Notes: generated by a model not told the origin, from the letters alone. A stretch of DNA of 38,215 bases from Candidatus Eiseniibacteriota bacterium (GCA_016215625.1 JACRIW010000078.1:1-38215), one strand, 5' to 3'. Positions 1 through 8,493 are shown, counted from the stretch's first letter. Translations and numbers: made by a program.

Positions 1-903
1 GTCGTCCTTCACGAGGTTCAGCGAGGCGATCGCGGTGGCACACATGTCGAGATCGGGCTCGCGCGTCGTGAGCAGCTGGAACTGCATGCCCGGCCACATG
101 ACCGCGCGCACGACCGGATTGCCGAAGTACTTCCCGCCGAGGCGGATGAACTCGAACGCGATGCCGGCGATGACGGGCATGCACGCGATGCGCAGCAGGT
201 GCTGTCCGATGTTCGCGGGCTTGCCGATGAACGTGAACAGCACGATGGACACGACGACGACGATGAACAGGAACGTCGTGCCGCAGCGCGGGTGCAGCCG
301 CGAGAACTTCTGCACGTTCTCGGGCGTCAGCTCGACGCCGGCCTCGAGCGCGTGGATGGCCTTGTGCTCCGCGCCGTGGAAGCCGAGCACGCGCGCCATC
401 TCGCTCCACTGCGAGATGAGCAGCAGGTAGAGGACGAACACGATGAGGCGCAGCGCGCCGTCGACGAGCCCGAACGCCATGCGCCCGTGCCAGCCGAACA
501 GGTTCTGCAGGAGCGGCGTGACCTTCGCGGGCATGACGACGAACAGAAGCATGCCGAGCGTCAGCGAGAACGCGACGGTCAGCGCCTGCACGAGCGGCGG
601 GATGCCGCCTTCGGCCGGCTTGCCTCCCTCGGCCTTCGCGGCTTCGCTCGGATCGTCCTTCGCCGCCTCGTCGGCGCTGAAGTTGAGCGCCGTGATCCCG
701 ATGAACATGGTCTCGAAGAGCGACACCGCGCCGCGCACGACGGGCAGCGACAGCGGCTTCACGCGGCGCGTCACGGACTCGAACGTGCGCTGCATCGTCG
801 TGAAGCTGCCGTCGGCGCGCCTCACGGCCACGGCGATGCGCGAAGGCGAGCGCATCATGACGCCTTCGATGACGGCCTGTCCGCCCACGGGCAGGAAGGG
901 CAT
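1..903 (-). CDS. DUF1385 (YqhQ-like) membrane protein, C-terminus cut by window edge
   Basis: The reading frame is open for 301 codons from the ATG at 903 to the left edge. The N-terminus carries the family signature GGQAVIEGVMMR (about residues 7-18). Later come a FHGAEHKAIHALE segment, an HPRCGTTFLF segment and, near the edge, LQLLTTREPD, all typical of DUF1385. Hydrophobic stretches lie around residues 98-118, 140-160 and 220-260, so it is a polytopic inner-membrane protein. The family is about 300 residues, so only the last few should be missing. Its biochemical role is not established; it commonly sits between rpmE and prfA. A GGAG lies about 8 bases before the ATG, directly after a terminator-like hairpin. 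The family call is sure, the function unknown. Confidence 0.93.
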   Translation of the reverse strand, partial: MPFLPVGGQAVIEGVMMRSPSRIAVAVRRADGSFTTMQRTFESVTRRVKPLSLPVVRGAVSLFETMFIGITALNFSADEAAKDDPSEAAKAEGGKPAEGGIPPLVQALTVAFSLTLGMLLFVVMPAKVTPLLQNLFGWHGRMAFGLVDGALRLIVFVLYLLLISQWSEMARVLGFHGAEHKAIHALEAGVELTPENVQKFSRLHPRCGTTFLFIVVVVSIVLFTFIGKPANIGQHLLRIACMPVIAGIAFEFIRLGGKYFGNPVVRAVMWPGMQFQLLTTREPDLDMCATAIASLNLVKDD

Positions 904-913
904 GCGGGTCTCC

Positions 914-963
914 GGGAAAAAGACAGGCTCCCGGAGCGGACGTGTGAGTCCGCCACGGGAGCC
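914..963 (-). terminator. Hairpin with T-tract between rpmE and the DUF1385 gene
   Basis: Read on the minus strand, arms at 963-948 and 941-926 pair over 14 of 16 positions, with a 2x2 mismatch in the middle and a 6-base loop. The sequence TGTCTTTTTCC follows at once (925-915). This is the only hairpin in the window with a real T-tract. It lies 12 bases after the rpmE stop codon and abuts the ribosome-binding site of the DUF1385 gene, so it may work as an attenuator between the two genes. Confidence 0.8.
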
Positions 964-975
964 GTGTGTACGACG

Positions 976-1218
976 CTAAGCGTTGTTCGCTTCGGTCTTG
1001 ACGTTCGCGTAGCGCTTGCGGAAGCGATCGACGCGACCGGCCTTGTCCAGAAGCTTCTGCTTGCCCGTGAAGAACGGGTGGCAGGCCGAGCAGATGTCGA
1101 GGTGAACCTTGCCGTCGCTCGTGGAGGGCTTGAGCGTCGTGCGGGTCTGCCACTCCAGGCCGCAGCCGTAGCAGTGGAAACCGCGCATCTCGTAAACCGG
1201 ATGGATACCAGCCTTCAT
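976..1218 (-). CDS. rpmE: 50S ribosomal protein L31
   Basis: This 80-residue protein matches bacterial L31 along its whole length: MKAGIHPVY at the start, then a zinc ribbon made by C16, C19, C43 and C46, and the usual HPFFTGKQK and RFRKRY segments. The four cysteines make it the zinc-containing (C+) form. It is a component of the large ribosomal subunit near the central protuberance. The ATG at 1218 follows a GGAG about 12 bases upstream and gives the usual family length; a longer frame upstream has no family similarity. DUF1385 lies downstream in the same direction beyond a terminator-like hairpin. No zinc-free paralogue is visible here. Confidence 0.97.
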   Translation of the reverse strand: MKAGIHPVYEMRGFHCYGCGLEWQTRTTLKPSTSDGKVHLDICSACHPFFTGKQKLLDKAGRVDRFRKRYANVKTEANNA

Positions 1219-1431
1219 CTTGGGTGCTTCTCCGCCACGGCGGCGTTCCCCGGCGTCCGGGCCGGTGTCGCCTGGGCGACCTGCCGGACTGCGGATGATG
1301 CCGAGCGCTCCGCCTGGGTAGGGGTTGTTGAGGCCGGGGATACTGCCAGACGGCCGCCGGGAATGTCCAATCAGGCCGCCGTCGGCCCCGAAGGCGACCC
1401 GAACCGCCGCACCGCGCCCATGCCGGACAGG

Positions 1432-1466
1432 CCGCGCCCCGGTCGGCGCGGCGGACCGGGGCGCGG
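1432..1466 (-). terminator. Strong hairpin after the multihaem cytochrome gene
   Basis: A perfect 13-bp stem (1432-1444 with 1454-1466) closes a 9-base loop, 20 bases past the cytochrome stop codon. There is no T-tract on either side, so it may protect the mRNA end or help Rho-dependent ending rather than act as a classical intrinsic terminator. Confidence 0.6.
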
Positions 1467-1486
1467 TGTCGGCGAAAGGGGCCGGA

Positions 1487-3154
1487 CTAGTGAACCAGCG
1501 CCACCCTCCACGACTTCTGGATGCGATCGGATTCGAAGCGGCACAGGTAGACGCCGGTGGGCGCCCGCGTGCCCGTCCGGTCGCGGCCGTCCCAACGCAC
1601 CGTGCGGCGTGACGGATCGACCACCGCCGGCAGCGAGCGCACGATGCGGCCGCCGATGTCGTAGACGACGACACGTCCGTGCACGGGTCCGGTCATGCCC
1701 ACTCCGTGGAGCACGAACGTGGCTTCGTTCCGGGCGGGGTTCTGCAGCGCGTACGCGAGGAAGTCGCGTGGCTCACCCGTGCCGTCCACGTCGCCGGTGT
1801 CACCGGTGTCGCCGCCGCCGTCCAGCGGACCGTCGGGCATCGCGTTGCCCGTGCGATTGCGCACGTAGCTCTGCGGGCTGTGCGACTTGCCGTGACAGTT
1901 CACGTAGCAGTAGCCCGTCACGCCGTCCGCCGAGATGGTGAACGCGGTCGAAGCGTTCTTGCCGCCGGTGTACGTGATGCTCACGCCGCGACTCTGTGCG
2001 TACGTGAAGTTGACGAGACCGGCTTCGCCCGCGTCGTAGGGACCATGGTTGTCGTGGCAGACGAAGCAAGGCACCCGCTTCTCCTTCGTGTGCTTCTTGT
2101 GCAGGTCCTTGAAGTGATTGTACTGGTTGATGATCTTGGCCTCGCTGTGACAGGTCCAGCACAGCGCGTACGCCGCGGTCGTGTACGTCGTGTTGTCGTT
2201 CAGCGCGTAGGCCCCGAGCAGCATGTACTGGCGCGTGCCGCCGTGGCCGTCGCCGTGGCACTTCATGCACGACGCCGCGTTGCGCTGGTGCGTGGAGTTG
2301 GCCCACCGCGCGCTCACGTTCTTCGCCGCCTTCGCGGTGCTGAACGGCACGTGGGAATCGTCGTGACACGAGACACAGTGGCTTTCCGCGGAGCCCGCGG
2401 TGCCGTCGTAGCGCGTGGTCGCGCCGGTGTCGAAGTTGCGCAGGTCCACGCCGACGCCGCCGGTGATCGTGCGGTGGTTCGCCGTCGAGTGGCACACGGT
2501 GCAGTCGTTCGCCGTGACCATCTCGGTCGCGGCGGTGGCGCCCATCACGTGATGGCTCGCCTGCATGAAGTCGCCACCCACCCCGTAACCCGCGACGATC
2601 TGGCGGCGGTTCATCGCGCCGGGCTGGGGCTGCGCGTGGTCGTGGCACTCCTTGCACGTGGCCGCGGGTGCGGCGAAGCCGCTCTCGTGCGTGTGACAGG
2701 ACGTGCAGGCCGCGCCCGCGTGATGACGATGATCGCCCGCCGCCGAGTTCGCGTGGCGGAACGTCGCGGTGTGGCAGACCTCGCACAGTCCGTCGAGCGT
2801 GGCGTCACCGTCCGCGAGCGACTTCGCTCCGGTCTCGGCCGTGTAGACCACCGCACGCGTCCCGCTGTTCGGAGTCGCGACGGACGTGCGCACGAGATGC
2901 AGGTTCGTCGTGAGGCCCCGAGTCAGGTGGCAGGCGCCGCAGGTGAATCCGGGATGGCTCGCGGTCGAAGCCATCGACTCGACGCGGATGCCCTCCGCAT
3001 TCGTCGCGGTGTGACAGCGTTCACATTCGAACTCCTCCGCCTCGGGATGCATCGCGGAGAACGCGGGCGCTGCGGTGACGAATGCGGCGAAAGCCGCACT
3101 CCAGGCGAGTGACTTCCAGAAGCGCGCGTGCGCCTCGGTGTGTCTCTTGGTCAT
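1487..3154 (-). CDS. Exported multihaem c-type cytochrome with C-terminal FlgD-like/sorting domain
   Basis: The 555-residue product begins with a signal peptide (cleavage after about residue 34, AFSA). It then holds ten CXXCH haem-binding motifs: CERCH, CGACH, CEVCH, CTSCH, CKECH, CTVCH, CVSCH, CMKCH, CWTCH and CFVCH. An eleventh, wider CX3CH motif (CYVNCH) lies at residues 416-421. An acidic Gly/Asp-rich linker leads into a C-terminal domain with [12 protein letters not shown] and [13 protein letters not shown], the pattern of FlgD-like Ig domains often found as secretion/sorting tails in FCB bacteria. It should carry electrons outside the cytoplasmic membrane; the partner is unknown. The ATG at 3154 was chosen for its GGGAGG 9 bases upstream and the signal peptide right after it. 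No other respiratory gene is adjacent. Confidence 0.92.
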   Translation of the reverse strand: MTKRHTEAHARFWKSLAWSAAFAAFVTAAPAFSAMHPEAEEFECERCHTATNAEGIRVESMASTASHPGFTCGACHLTRGLTTNLHLVRTSVATPNSGTRAVVYTAETGAKSLADGDATLDGLCEVCHTATFRHANSAAGDHRHHAGAACTSCHTHESGFAAPAATCKECHDHAQPQPGAMNRRQIVAGYGVGGDFMQASHHVMGATAATEMVTANDCTVCHSTANHRTITGGVGVDLRNFDTGATTRYDGTAGSAESHCVSCHDDSHVPFSTAKAAKNVSARWANSTHQRNAASCMKCHGDGHGGTRQYMLLGAYALNDNTTYTTAAYALCWTCHSEAKIINQYNHFKDLHKKHTKEKRVPCFVCHDNHGPYDAGEAGLVNFTYAQSRGVSITYTGGKNASTAFTISADGVTGYCYVNCHGKSHSPQSYVRNRTGNAMPDGPLDGGGDTGDTGDVDGTGEPRDFLAYALQNPARNEATFVLHGVGMTGPVHGRVVVYDIGGRIVRSLPAVVDPSRRTVRWDGRDRTGTRAPTGVYLCRFESDRIQKSWRVALVH

Positions 3155-3430
3155 GAGTCCATCCCTCCCCGGGAATGGCGCGTGACGCTCGCGCGAGTCG
3201 GCGCACGAGCGGGTCTGTCGGTTCACCCGGCGTGCGCGAGGGAGGCAGAGGGCGACGTCTTCGACCGGAGCGGGGGACCATCGGCGACTCGACTCTCTGC
3301 CCGCGGCGCGGCGTCGGCGGTCAGGTGGTGGCGGATGGATGCGCGGACGATGCCAATTCCGCGGCGGCCTTTTCAATACGCCGAAAGTTGCAGCACGCGA
3401 GCGTGCCCGCCGGGAGAACGAGTGACGGAC

Positions 3431-5392
3431 TCAGCGCACTTCGGCGGCCGCGGCGGGCTCGAACACGAGCGCGTTCCAGAAGCGCCGCAGGAGTCCGGCG
3501 TAGGGCGTGCCGTCCGAGACCGCGACCGCGAGCGCGCGAGCGAGCGTGTCGGCGGGCACCGTGGCCGCGCTCGAGGACGCGAGCCGTGCGGCTGCCTCCC
3601 GCCGGTTCGCGCCCACGAGCAGCACGGCCTCGCACGCGGCCCAGCGCGGCTCCGCGGGCGCGCGCTCGCGCAGCGGCTTCAGCGCGTCGAGCGCGCGCAC
3701 GGGCTCGCCCGCGAGCGCGAGCGCGTCCACGAGCCGCACGCGATAGTTGTCCTTGTCGGGCCGCAGCGCGCTCGCCTGCGCGAAGTGCGCGATCGCCACG
3801 CCCACCTCGGCGTCGTCCATCGCGAGCAGGCCGAGGTGGTAGTGCGCGGCGTTGTTCGCGGGGTTCAGTTGCACCGCACGCTCGAGCCACGTCTTCGCGC
3901 GCGCATGGTCGCCGTGCTCGAGGTACCACTGCCCCACGACCGTCTCGGTGCGCCCGAAGCCCAGCGGCAGCGTCTGGAAGCGCGCGAACGAGCGCTCGAA
4001 CGACGCGTTCACCGCGACCCAGGGCGCGGTGTGCAGCAGGGAGGTCGCGAGCGCGAGCACGAGCCACGCGGCGCGCGCCCGGGGCGCGGACGACTGCGCG
4101 GCGAGCCACGCCAGAGCGGCCACGGTGCACGCGAGCGCGAACGGCGCGAACAGGTCCCAGTCGCGCGGATAGCCGAGCTTGAGGTCCCCCGTCACCCAGG
4201 CCGCGCCGGCCGAGGGCAGCGCGGCCGCGAGCAGGAACACGACGCGCGCATCGGGCCGGACCCGGTGTGCGATCGCGATCCCCGCCGCGATCATCAGCGC
4301 GAGCACGCCGAACGGACCGGTGAGGAGGTGCTCGTTCAGGAAGTCCGCCGCGTGCGGAAGCGAGAACAGGTACGCGACGCGCCCGCCCTCGCCGTGACCG
4401 TGCAGCGCGCCCCACCCCATCTCGAACAGCGCGCGATCGAGCCGCCAACCGCCGCCGAGCCGGGCGAGCACCGCGACCACGAGCGCCGCGAGGCCCGCCG
4501 CGACGAACGCATCGCGCGCGACCGCGCCGCGGCGCGAAGGCTCGCGCGCGGCGGCGAGCGCCGCGACGATCCACGCGGGCACGAGCACGACGGCCGAGAG
4601 GTTGAACGCGACCGCGAGGAGGAAGCACGCGGCCGACGGGACGAGCGTCGTGCGCCGCTCGAGCGCCTCGAGCCCGGTGAGCAGCGCCGCGGCGATCGCG
4701 ACGAGCGACAGCGTGTAGTTCTCGACATACCCGAAGAAGAGCTGCGCGTAACCCTGCGCGAGCAGCACGCCCGTCACCAGCAGCGCATCACGTCGCGAAG
4801 CGCCCGGTGCGCACCGCGCGAGCGCGGCGCCGAGCCGCGGCGCGAGCCACACGAACACGCCGCCCGCGAGCACGCTCACCGCCGCCACCGCGTCGCGCGC
4901 CACCTGGGCCGCCTCGCGCGCCGCCTGTCCGGGTTGCGCGCGCAGCCATCCGTACACGGCGGCGTGCAGCGCGACGGTGAGCGGCTCGTGGTCGTGGAAG
5001 CACTCGCCCGCCGGCAGGCTGCGCGTGATCGGGTTGCCGTCGCCGAGGAACGTGTGGCCTTCGCGGGCGATCCAGAAGAGCGCCATCGCGGCCACCGCGG
5101 CGCCGAAGCGCCAGCCCCGGGCCGGCACGAGCGCGGCCGGCGCGGGTGCGGTCGCGCCCGCCGGCTCCTGAGCCTGAGCGCCGCGCCACGCGCGCCAGGC
5201 GACGAGCCCCCAGAGCGCGAACGCGACCGCCCGGGCGATCGCCGGCAGGTACACCCACGCGTCTGCGCCCCACAGCGCCCCGCGTTCGGCGACCAGCGCC
5301 GCGCCGTGCAGCACCACGACCGCGGTGCACAGGGCGAAGACGCCGGTGAAGAGCGCGCGGCCCTCGCGCGCCGGACCGCCGGGTGCGTTCAC
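3431..5392 (-). CDS. Polytopic membrane protein with C-terminal TPR repeats (possible GT-C-like transferase)
   Basis: The product has 653 residues. About ten hydrophobic segments fill the first 440 or so. A soluble C-terminal part follows with TPR-like helices (for example around AKTWLERAVQLNPANNAAHYHLG). Polar motifs in loops, such as REGHTFLGDGNPITRSL, YVENYTLSL and YPRDWDLFAPFAL, resemble those of GT-C-type membrane transferases that use polyprenyl-linked sugars, but I cannot name a substrate. The start is the GTG at 5392, whose GTGA overlaps the stop of the DinB-like gene by 4 bases, so translation is probably coupled. The frame runs upstream of this GTG but is only the shadow of the DinB gene. 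The family call is moderate and the function inferred. Confidence 0.75.
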   Translation of the reverse strand: MNAPGGPAREGRALFTGVFALCTAVVVLHGAALVAERGALWGADAWVYLPAIARAVAFALWGLVAWRAWRGAQAQEPAGATAPAPAALVPARGWRFGAAVAAMALFWIAREGHTFLGDGNPITRSLPAGECFHDHEPLTVALHAAVYGWLRAQPGQAAREAAQVARDAVAAVSVLAGGVFVWLAPRLGAALARCAPGASRRDALLVTGVLLAQGYAQLFFGYVENYTLSLVAIAAALLTGLEALERRTTLVPSAACFLLAVAFNLSAVVLVPAWIVAALAAAREPSRRGAVARDAFVAAGLAALVVAVLARLGGGWRLDRALFEMGWGALHGHGEGGRVAYLFSLPHAADFLNEHLLTGPFGVLALMIAAGIAIAHRVRPDARVVFLLAAALPSAGAAWVTGDLKLGYPRDWDLFAPFALACTVAALAWLAAQSSAPRARAAWLVLALATSLLHTAPWVAVNASFERSFARFQTLPLGFGRTETVVGQWYLEHGDHARAKTWLERAVQLNPANNAAHYHLGLLAMDDAEVGVAIAHFAQASALRPDKDNYRVRLVDALALAGEPVRALDALKPLRERAPAEPRWAACEAVLLVGANRREAAARLASSSAATVPADTLARALAVAVSDGTPYAGLLRRFWNALVFEPAAAAEVR

Positions 5393-5883
5393 GCCTTCGG
5401 CTTCACCGCGGGCAGGCCGAGCGCGCGCTTGAGCGCGACGATCTGTCCGCCGTGCCAGAGGTTGTGCTGCACGGCGCCGTGCAGCTGCACGTAGGCGCTC
5501 GTCGCGCCTTCCTTGAGCGGATGGTCGAGCTTCGCGGCCGGGAACTTCGCCGCCGCCTGCTCGAGTGCGCGGTTCGACCGCTTCAGCTTCGCGAGCGCGG
5601 CGGCCCAGGCCGCGGCCGTCGGGCGCGCCGGCTGCGGCGGCCAGTCGCGCGGCCCGCCGAGCACGATCTTCGGCCAGCGTCCCGCGAGGTGGGCGCGCAC
5701 GGCGTCCTGCCAGACGACCGCGTGAAGCGTCAGCTCCCAGATGCTCTTCCAGCCCGCGATCGGCCGCGCGGCGGCGTGCTTCGCGGACACCCCTTCGAGC
5801 GCTTCGAGCAGCGACGGGCCGCTCCACGCGGGACCGTGCACGCTGCGGCGGATCTGGTCGGCGATGCGACGCGGTTCGTTCAT
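5389..5883 (-). CDS. DinB-like four-helix protein
   Basis: This 164-residue protein has the layout of the DinB/YfiT superfamily: helical bundle, a first histidine in ELTLHAVVWQD (H54) and the pair in QHNLWHGGQI (H140, H144), which together form the usual metal triad. Members bind a divalent metal, and some are thiol-dependent transferases (for example bacillithiol S-transferases), but most have no known substrate. It is encoded 22 bases after the STAS-like gene and overlaps the following membrane-protein gene by 4 bases, so it belongs to the same transcript. The ATG at 5883 gives the usual length. Confidence 0.85.
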   Translation of the reverse strand: MNEPRRIADQIRRSVHGPAWSGPSLLEALEGVSAKHAAARPIAGWKSIWELTLHAVVWQDAVRAHLAGRWPKIVLGGPRDWPPQPARPTAAAWAAALAKLKRSNRALEQAAAKFPAAKLDHPLKEGATSAYVQLHGAVQHNLWHGGQIVALKRALGLPAVKPKA

Positions 5884-5905
5884 GACGGCGCCTCCGGCAC
5901 GGAAG

Positions 5906-6295
5906 TCAGCGGCGCGACGCGCGCTGCCGCTCCAGCCAGTCGCGCGCCGAGTCGAGGTCGCGAAACACGTTCGTCGGCCCGAAGATCGGCTCGAGGATGA
6001 CCTGCCCCAGACGGAACATGCCGAACTGGGCGGAGTTCACCGCGGCCACCGCGACGGCGGCGAACTTCACGCGGCCCCGCATGAGTTCGACCATGTCCTT
6101 CGTGAACTGGATCATGCCCACCGTCGGGATCGACGTGAGCTCGATCGCGTCCAGCAGCACGTAGAGCGTGCCCGTGCACTTCGGATCGCCTTGCAGCTCC
6201 TCGAAGTGCGACTGGAGGTCGGCGGAGGTCATCTCACCGATCATCCGCGTGTGGATGACCTGCGTCTCGGGATCGATCGAATAACGGACGGGCAC
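5906..6295 (-). CDS. SpoIIAA/STAS-like protein
   Basis: The 129-residue product starts with a beta-rich segment, [19 protein letters not shown], followed by alternating helices and strands. This is the form of the SpoIIAA-like/STAS-like family, which includes anti-sigma-antagonist-type and lipid-binding proteins. No clear phosphorylatable serine motif of true anti-sigma antagonists stands out, so partner-switching is only a possibility. The start is a GTG at 6295, 16 bases after the rho stop, and the DinB-like gene follows 22 bases on. It is therefore probably expressed from the rho promoter. Confidence 0.7.
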   Translation of the reverse strand: MPVRYSIDPETQVIHTRMIGEMTSADLQSHFEELQGDPKCTGTLYVLLDAIELTSIPTVGMIQFTKDMVELMRGRVKFAAVAVAAVNSAQFGMFRLGQVILEPIFGPTNVFRDLDSARDWLERQRASRR

Positions 6296-6311
6296 GGGTG
6301 GCCGCCAGTGT

Positions 6312-7631
6312 TCAGGAGTTCATGTTGTCGAGGAACTTCTTGTTCGTCTTCGTGTCGTTCATCCGGTTGATGAGGAACTCCATCGCTTCGACCGGATTCA
6401 GCTCGTTGAGGAACTTGCGCAGGATCCAGACGCGCGACAGCAGGTCGGGCGCCATGAGCAGCTCTTCCTTGCGCGTGCCGGAACGGTTGATGTCGATCGC
6501 CGGGAAGATGCGCTTGTCCGCGATCTTGCGATCGAGCACGAGCTCCGAGTTACCGGTGCCCTTGAACTCCTCGAAGATCACTTCGTCCATGCGCGAGCCC
6601 GTTTCGATGAGCGCGGTCGCGATGATCGTGAGCGAGCCGCCGGCCTCGATGTTGCGCGCCGAACCGAAGAAGCGCTTCGGGCGCTGCAGCGCGTTCGCGT
6701 CCACGCCGCCCGAGAGGATCTTGCCCGAATGCGGCACGACGGTGTTGTGCGCGCGCGCGAGACGGGTGATGGAGTCGAGCAGGATGACGACGTCGCGCTT
6801 GTGCTCGACGAGGCGCTTCGCCTTCTCGATCACCATGTCGGCGACCTGCACGTGGCGCTCGGCGGGCTCGTCGAACGTGGACGACACGACCTCGCCCTTC
6901 ACCGAGCGCTGCATGTCGGTCACTTCCTCGGGGCGCTCGTCGATGAGGAGCACGATGAGCATGACCTCGGGATGGTTCTCGGCGATCGCGTTCGCGAGCT
7001 TCTGCAGCAGGACCGTCTTGCCGGCCTTGGGAGGCGACGTGATGAGCGCGCGCTGGCCCTTACCGATCGGCGAGAGCAGGTCGATGATGCGGGTCTCGAG
7101 GCAGCGGTCCTTCGTCTCGAGGTTGAGCTTCTCGATCGGATAGAGCGGCGTGAGGTTGTCGAAGAGGATCTTGTCCTTCGCGACCTCGGGGCTCTCGAAG
7201 TTCACGGCCTCGACGCGCAGGAGCGCGAAGTAGCGCTCGCCTTCCTTGGGAGGGCGGACCTGGCCGGACACGGTGTCTCCCGTGTGCAGGTCGAAACGCT
7301 TGATCTGCGAGGGCGAGACGTAGATGTCGTCCGGACCCGGCAGGTAGTTGTACGTCGGCGAGCGCAGGAAGCCGTAGCCCTCGGGCAGGATCTCGATGAC
7401 GCCCTCGGCGAAGATCAGGCCGTTCTTCTCGGTCTGCGCCTCGAGGATCTTGAAGATCAGTTCCTGCTTGCGCAGTCCGCTCGTGCCCTGCACGTCGAGC
7501 TCGGTGCAGACCTTGAGCAGGCCCGCCATGGTCATGCCCTTGAGCTGCGTCAGTTCGAGCGTCTCGGCCGCGGGGTTCGCGGACGCCGCAGGAGTGTCGG
7601 CCGGGGTGACGGGAGTGTCCTGGGATTCCAT
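6312..7631 (-). CDS. rho: Transcription termination factor Rho
   Basis: The 439-residue product is Rho over its full length. The N-terminal helical domain begins near [12 protein letters not shown]. The primary RNA-binding cold-shock fold follows ([15 protein letters not shown] and [16 protein letters not shown], residues 77-112). The ATPase has its Walker A PPKAGKT at 200-206, Walker [18 protein letters not shown] and the R-loop region [17 protein letters not shown]. Rho is a hexameric RNA helicase that ends transcription of untranslated C-rich RNA. The ATG at 7631 follows an AGAGG 12 bases upstream; a longer frame from 7682 adds residues without family similarity. The gene heads a run with STAS-like, DinB-like and TPR membrane genes. 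Its long C-rich leader is described separately. Confidence 0.97.
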   Translation of the reverse strand: MESQDTPVTPADTPAASANPAAETLELTQLKGMTMAGLLKVCTELDVQGTSGLRKQELIFKILEAQTEKNGLIFAEGVIEILPEGYGFLRSPTYNYLPGPDDIYVSPSQIKRFDLHTGDTVSGQVRPPKEGERYFALLRVEAVNFESPEVAKDKILFDNLTPLYPIEKLNLETKDRCLETRIIDLLSPIGKGQRALITSPPKAGKTVLLQKLANAIAENHPEVMLIVLLIDERPEEVTDMQRSVKGEVVSSTFDEPAERHVQVADMVIEKAKRLVEHKRDVVILLDSITRLARAHNTVVPHSGKILSGGVDANALQRPKRFFGSARNIEAGGSLTIIATALIETGSRMDEVIFEEFKGTGNSELVLDRKIADKRIFPAIDINRSGTRKEELLMAPDLLSRVWILRKFLNELNPVEAMEFLINRMNDTKTNKKFLDNMNS

Positions 7632-7921
7632 CGGTCGTGCGCCTCTGGAGTTCGGCTCTCGGCCGGGCGGCGCGAACCCCACCCGAAGGGTGGCCTCGTG
7701 CGTCCGGCGTCTGGGGCCGTGGATGCGGGCCTGGGGAATGAGAAGGAGTGGTTCCGGAGCGTCGTCCGGAGGGTGCGCGGAGGAGGGTCCTCTGGGGATG
7801 CGAGACTGCGCGGAGACTGGGGAGGATCGGGGGAATCGGTCGGCGTTGCGGATCGGGATGGCGTTTCCGTTCGCCGGGCCGGAGGCGCTCGTGTGCGCTG
7901 AGCGGGGATTCGGCGCGGGAA

Positions 7922-7951
7922 AACTAGTGTCGCCCTCTCGGGAGCGTCAAG
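7922..7951 (-). promoter_or_regulatory. Putative sigma-70-type promoter of rho
   Basis: On the minus strand a TTGACG (-35, 7951-7946) and a TAGTTT (-10, 7927-7922) are separated by 18 bases. The -35 matches five of six consensus bases, the -10 three. A start site near 7915 would give rho a leader of about 285 bases. The same TTGACGCTC start is found in the proposed lpdA promoter. Confidence 0.5.
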
Positions 7952-8215
7952 ACCCGATGTGACCGGCGCGGGCGGGGTCCCCGCGGGGCCACTCCCGATA
8001 TCGGCCCCGGCCCGGGCGGACTGAACGGCCGGAACCGCGGTCACTGCCGGAACGGCCGGCATGGCCGGAGCGGCATCGTGCAATCCGTGGACGAACCGTC
8101 CATGCGGTTCGCAGTGCGAGACGCGGCCCGGCCGTGACTCCGGCCCGGCGGCCGTGCCGCCCGGGAACCGCGCCGTTCGCGGCGTTTTCGCGCTTCTCGC
8201 GGGGACGGAAAGGCG

Positions 8216-8231
8216 TGGCACCGCCATTGCT
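8216..8231 (+). promoter_or_regulatory. Consensus-like sigma-54 (-24/-12) promoter element
   Basis: The plus strand reads TGGCAC, five bases, then TTGCT: GG and GC are exactly 10 bases apart and all conserved positions of the -24/-12 consensus are met. The predicted start is near 8243, about 250 bases before the tetR start. An NtrC-type activator is encoded at 11064-12485, but a link between them is only inference. Confidence 0.5.
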
Positions 8232-8451
8232 GTCTCTCACCGGTGCGGGGCGCGTGGGTCGCGTCCCACCATCCGAGCCTGCCATCTCCAGCGCGGCTCG
8301 CGCTCCCGCGAAGCAGTTCGACTGGCGCTCCGGCACCCAAGGGTCGGGGCGCTTCGTCGTTTCGGCCGCGCTCGCCCCACGGCTCCCGCGCTCGGGCGCC
8401 GCCGGGGGGCGTCCGGCCGCGCGCGCAACCTTTCGCGCCCCCGCTCCGTCA

Positions 8452-8480
8452 AACTGACCACAACGCGAAACTGGTCAGTT
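8452..8480. promoter_or_regulatory. Perfect inverted repeat, probable TetR-family operator
   Basis: AACTGACCA (8452-8460) and TGGTCAGTT (8472-8480) are perfect 9-bp arms around an 11-base spacer, ending 13 bases before the GTG of the tetR-family gene. TetR-family proteins commonly bind such palindromes next to their own gene, so autorepression of the tetR/S41 pair is likely. Arms, symmetry and position are seen; binding is inferred. Confidence 0.65.
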
Positions 8481-8493
8481 ATCCGGAGGCTCC

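Larger units (their letters stand above)
7632..8493. other. 862-base divergent intergenic region between rho and tetR
   Basis: No open frame here has a convincing start, ribosome-binding site or family similarity. The left part (7632-7915) is the rho leader; on its minus-strand transcript the stretch 7860-7741 has about 60 C to 22 G. It also contains a small hairpin (CCACCC/GGGTGG, 7679-7693). The middle holds an inverted repeat of 7-bp arms (8092-8098 and 8105-8111). The right part holds the sigma-54-type element at 8216-8231 and the inverted repeat in front of tetR. A small RNA starting near 8243 is possible but not shown. Confidence 0.6.

Noticed and set aside
199..1941. 580-codon plus-strand open frame
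   Set aside because: It lies antisense to DUF1385, rpmE and the cytochrome gene, is Arg/Glu/His-rich like all shadow frames in this GC-rich DNA, and has no family motifs.
3340..3356. Minus-strand TTGGCAT...GCGCA resembling a sigma-54 promoter before the cytochrome gene
   Set aside because: The GG-N10-GC spacing is right, but the -12 half lacks TTGC and only part of the -24 half matches; too weak to call.
3393..3406. Small hairpin GCACGC/GCGTGC after the TPR membrane protein gene
   Set aside because: The stem is only 6 bp with a 2-base gap and no T-tract, so a terminator cannot be supported.
3128..5494. 788-codon plus-strand open frame over the TPR membrane protein
   Set aside because: The opposite strand encodes clear membrane helices and TPRs and couples to the DinB-like gene; the plus frame is low-complexity Arg/Glu/Ala.
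7632..7682. Longer rho starting at 7682
   Set aside because: The added 17 residues ([13 protein letters not shown] type) have no Rho similarity, and the ATG at 7631 has the better ribosome-binding site.
8041..8340. Possible small gene in the rho-tetR gap
   Set aside because: There is no ribosome-binding site, the composition is Arg/Gly/Pro-rich, and it overlaps the sigma-54 element and repeats on the other strand.
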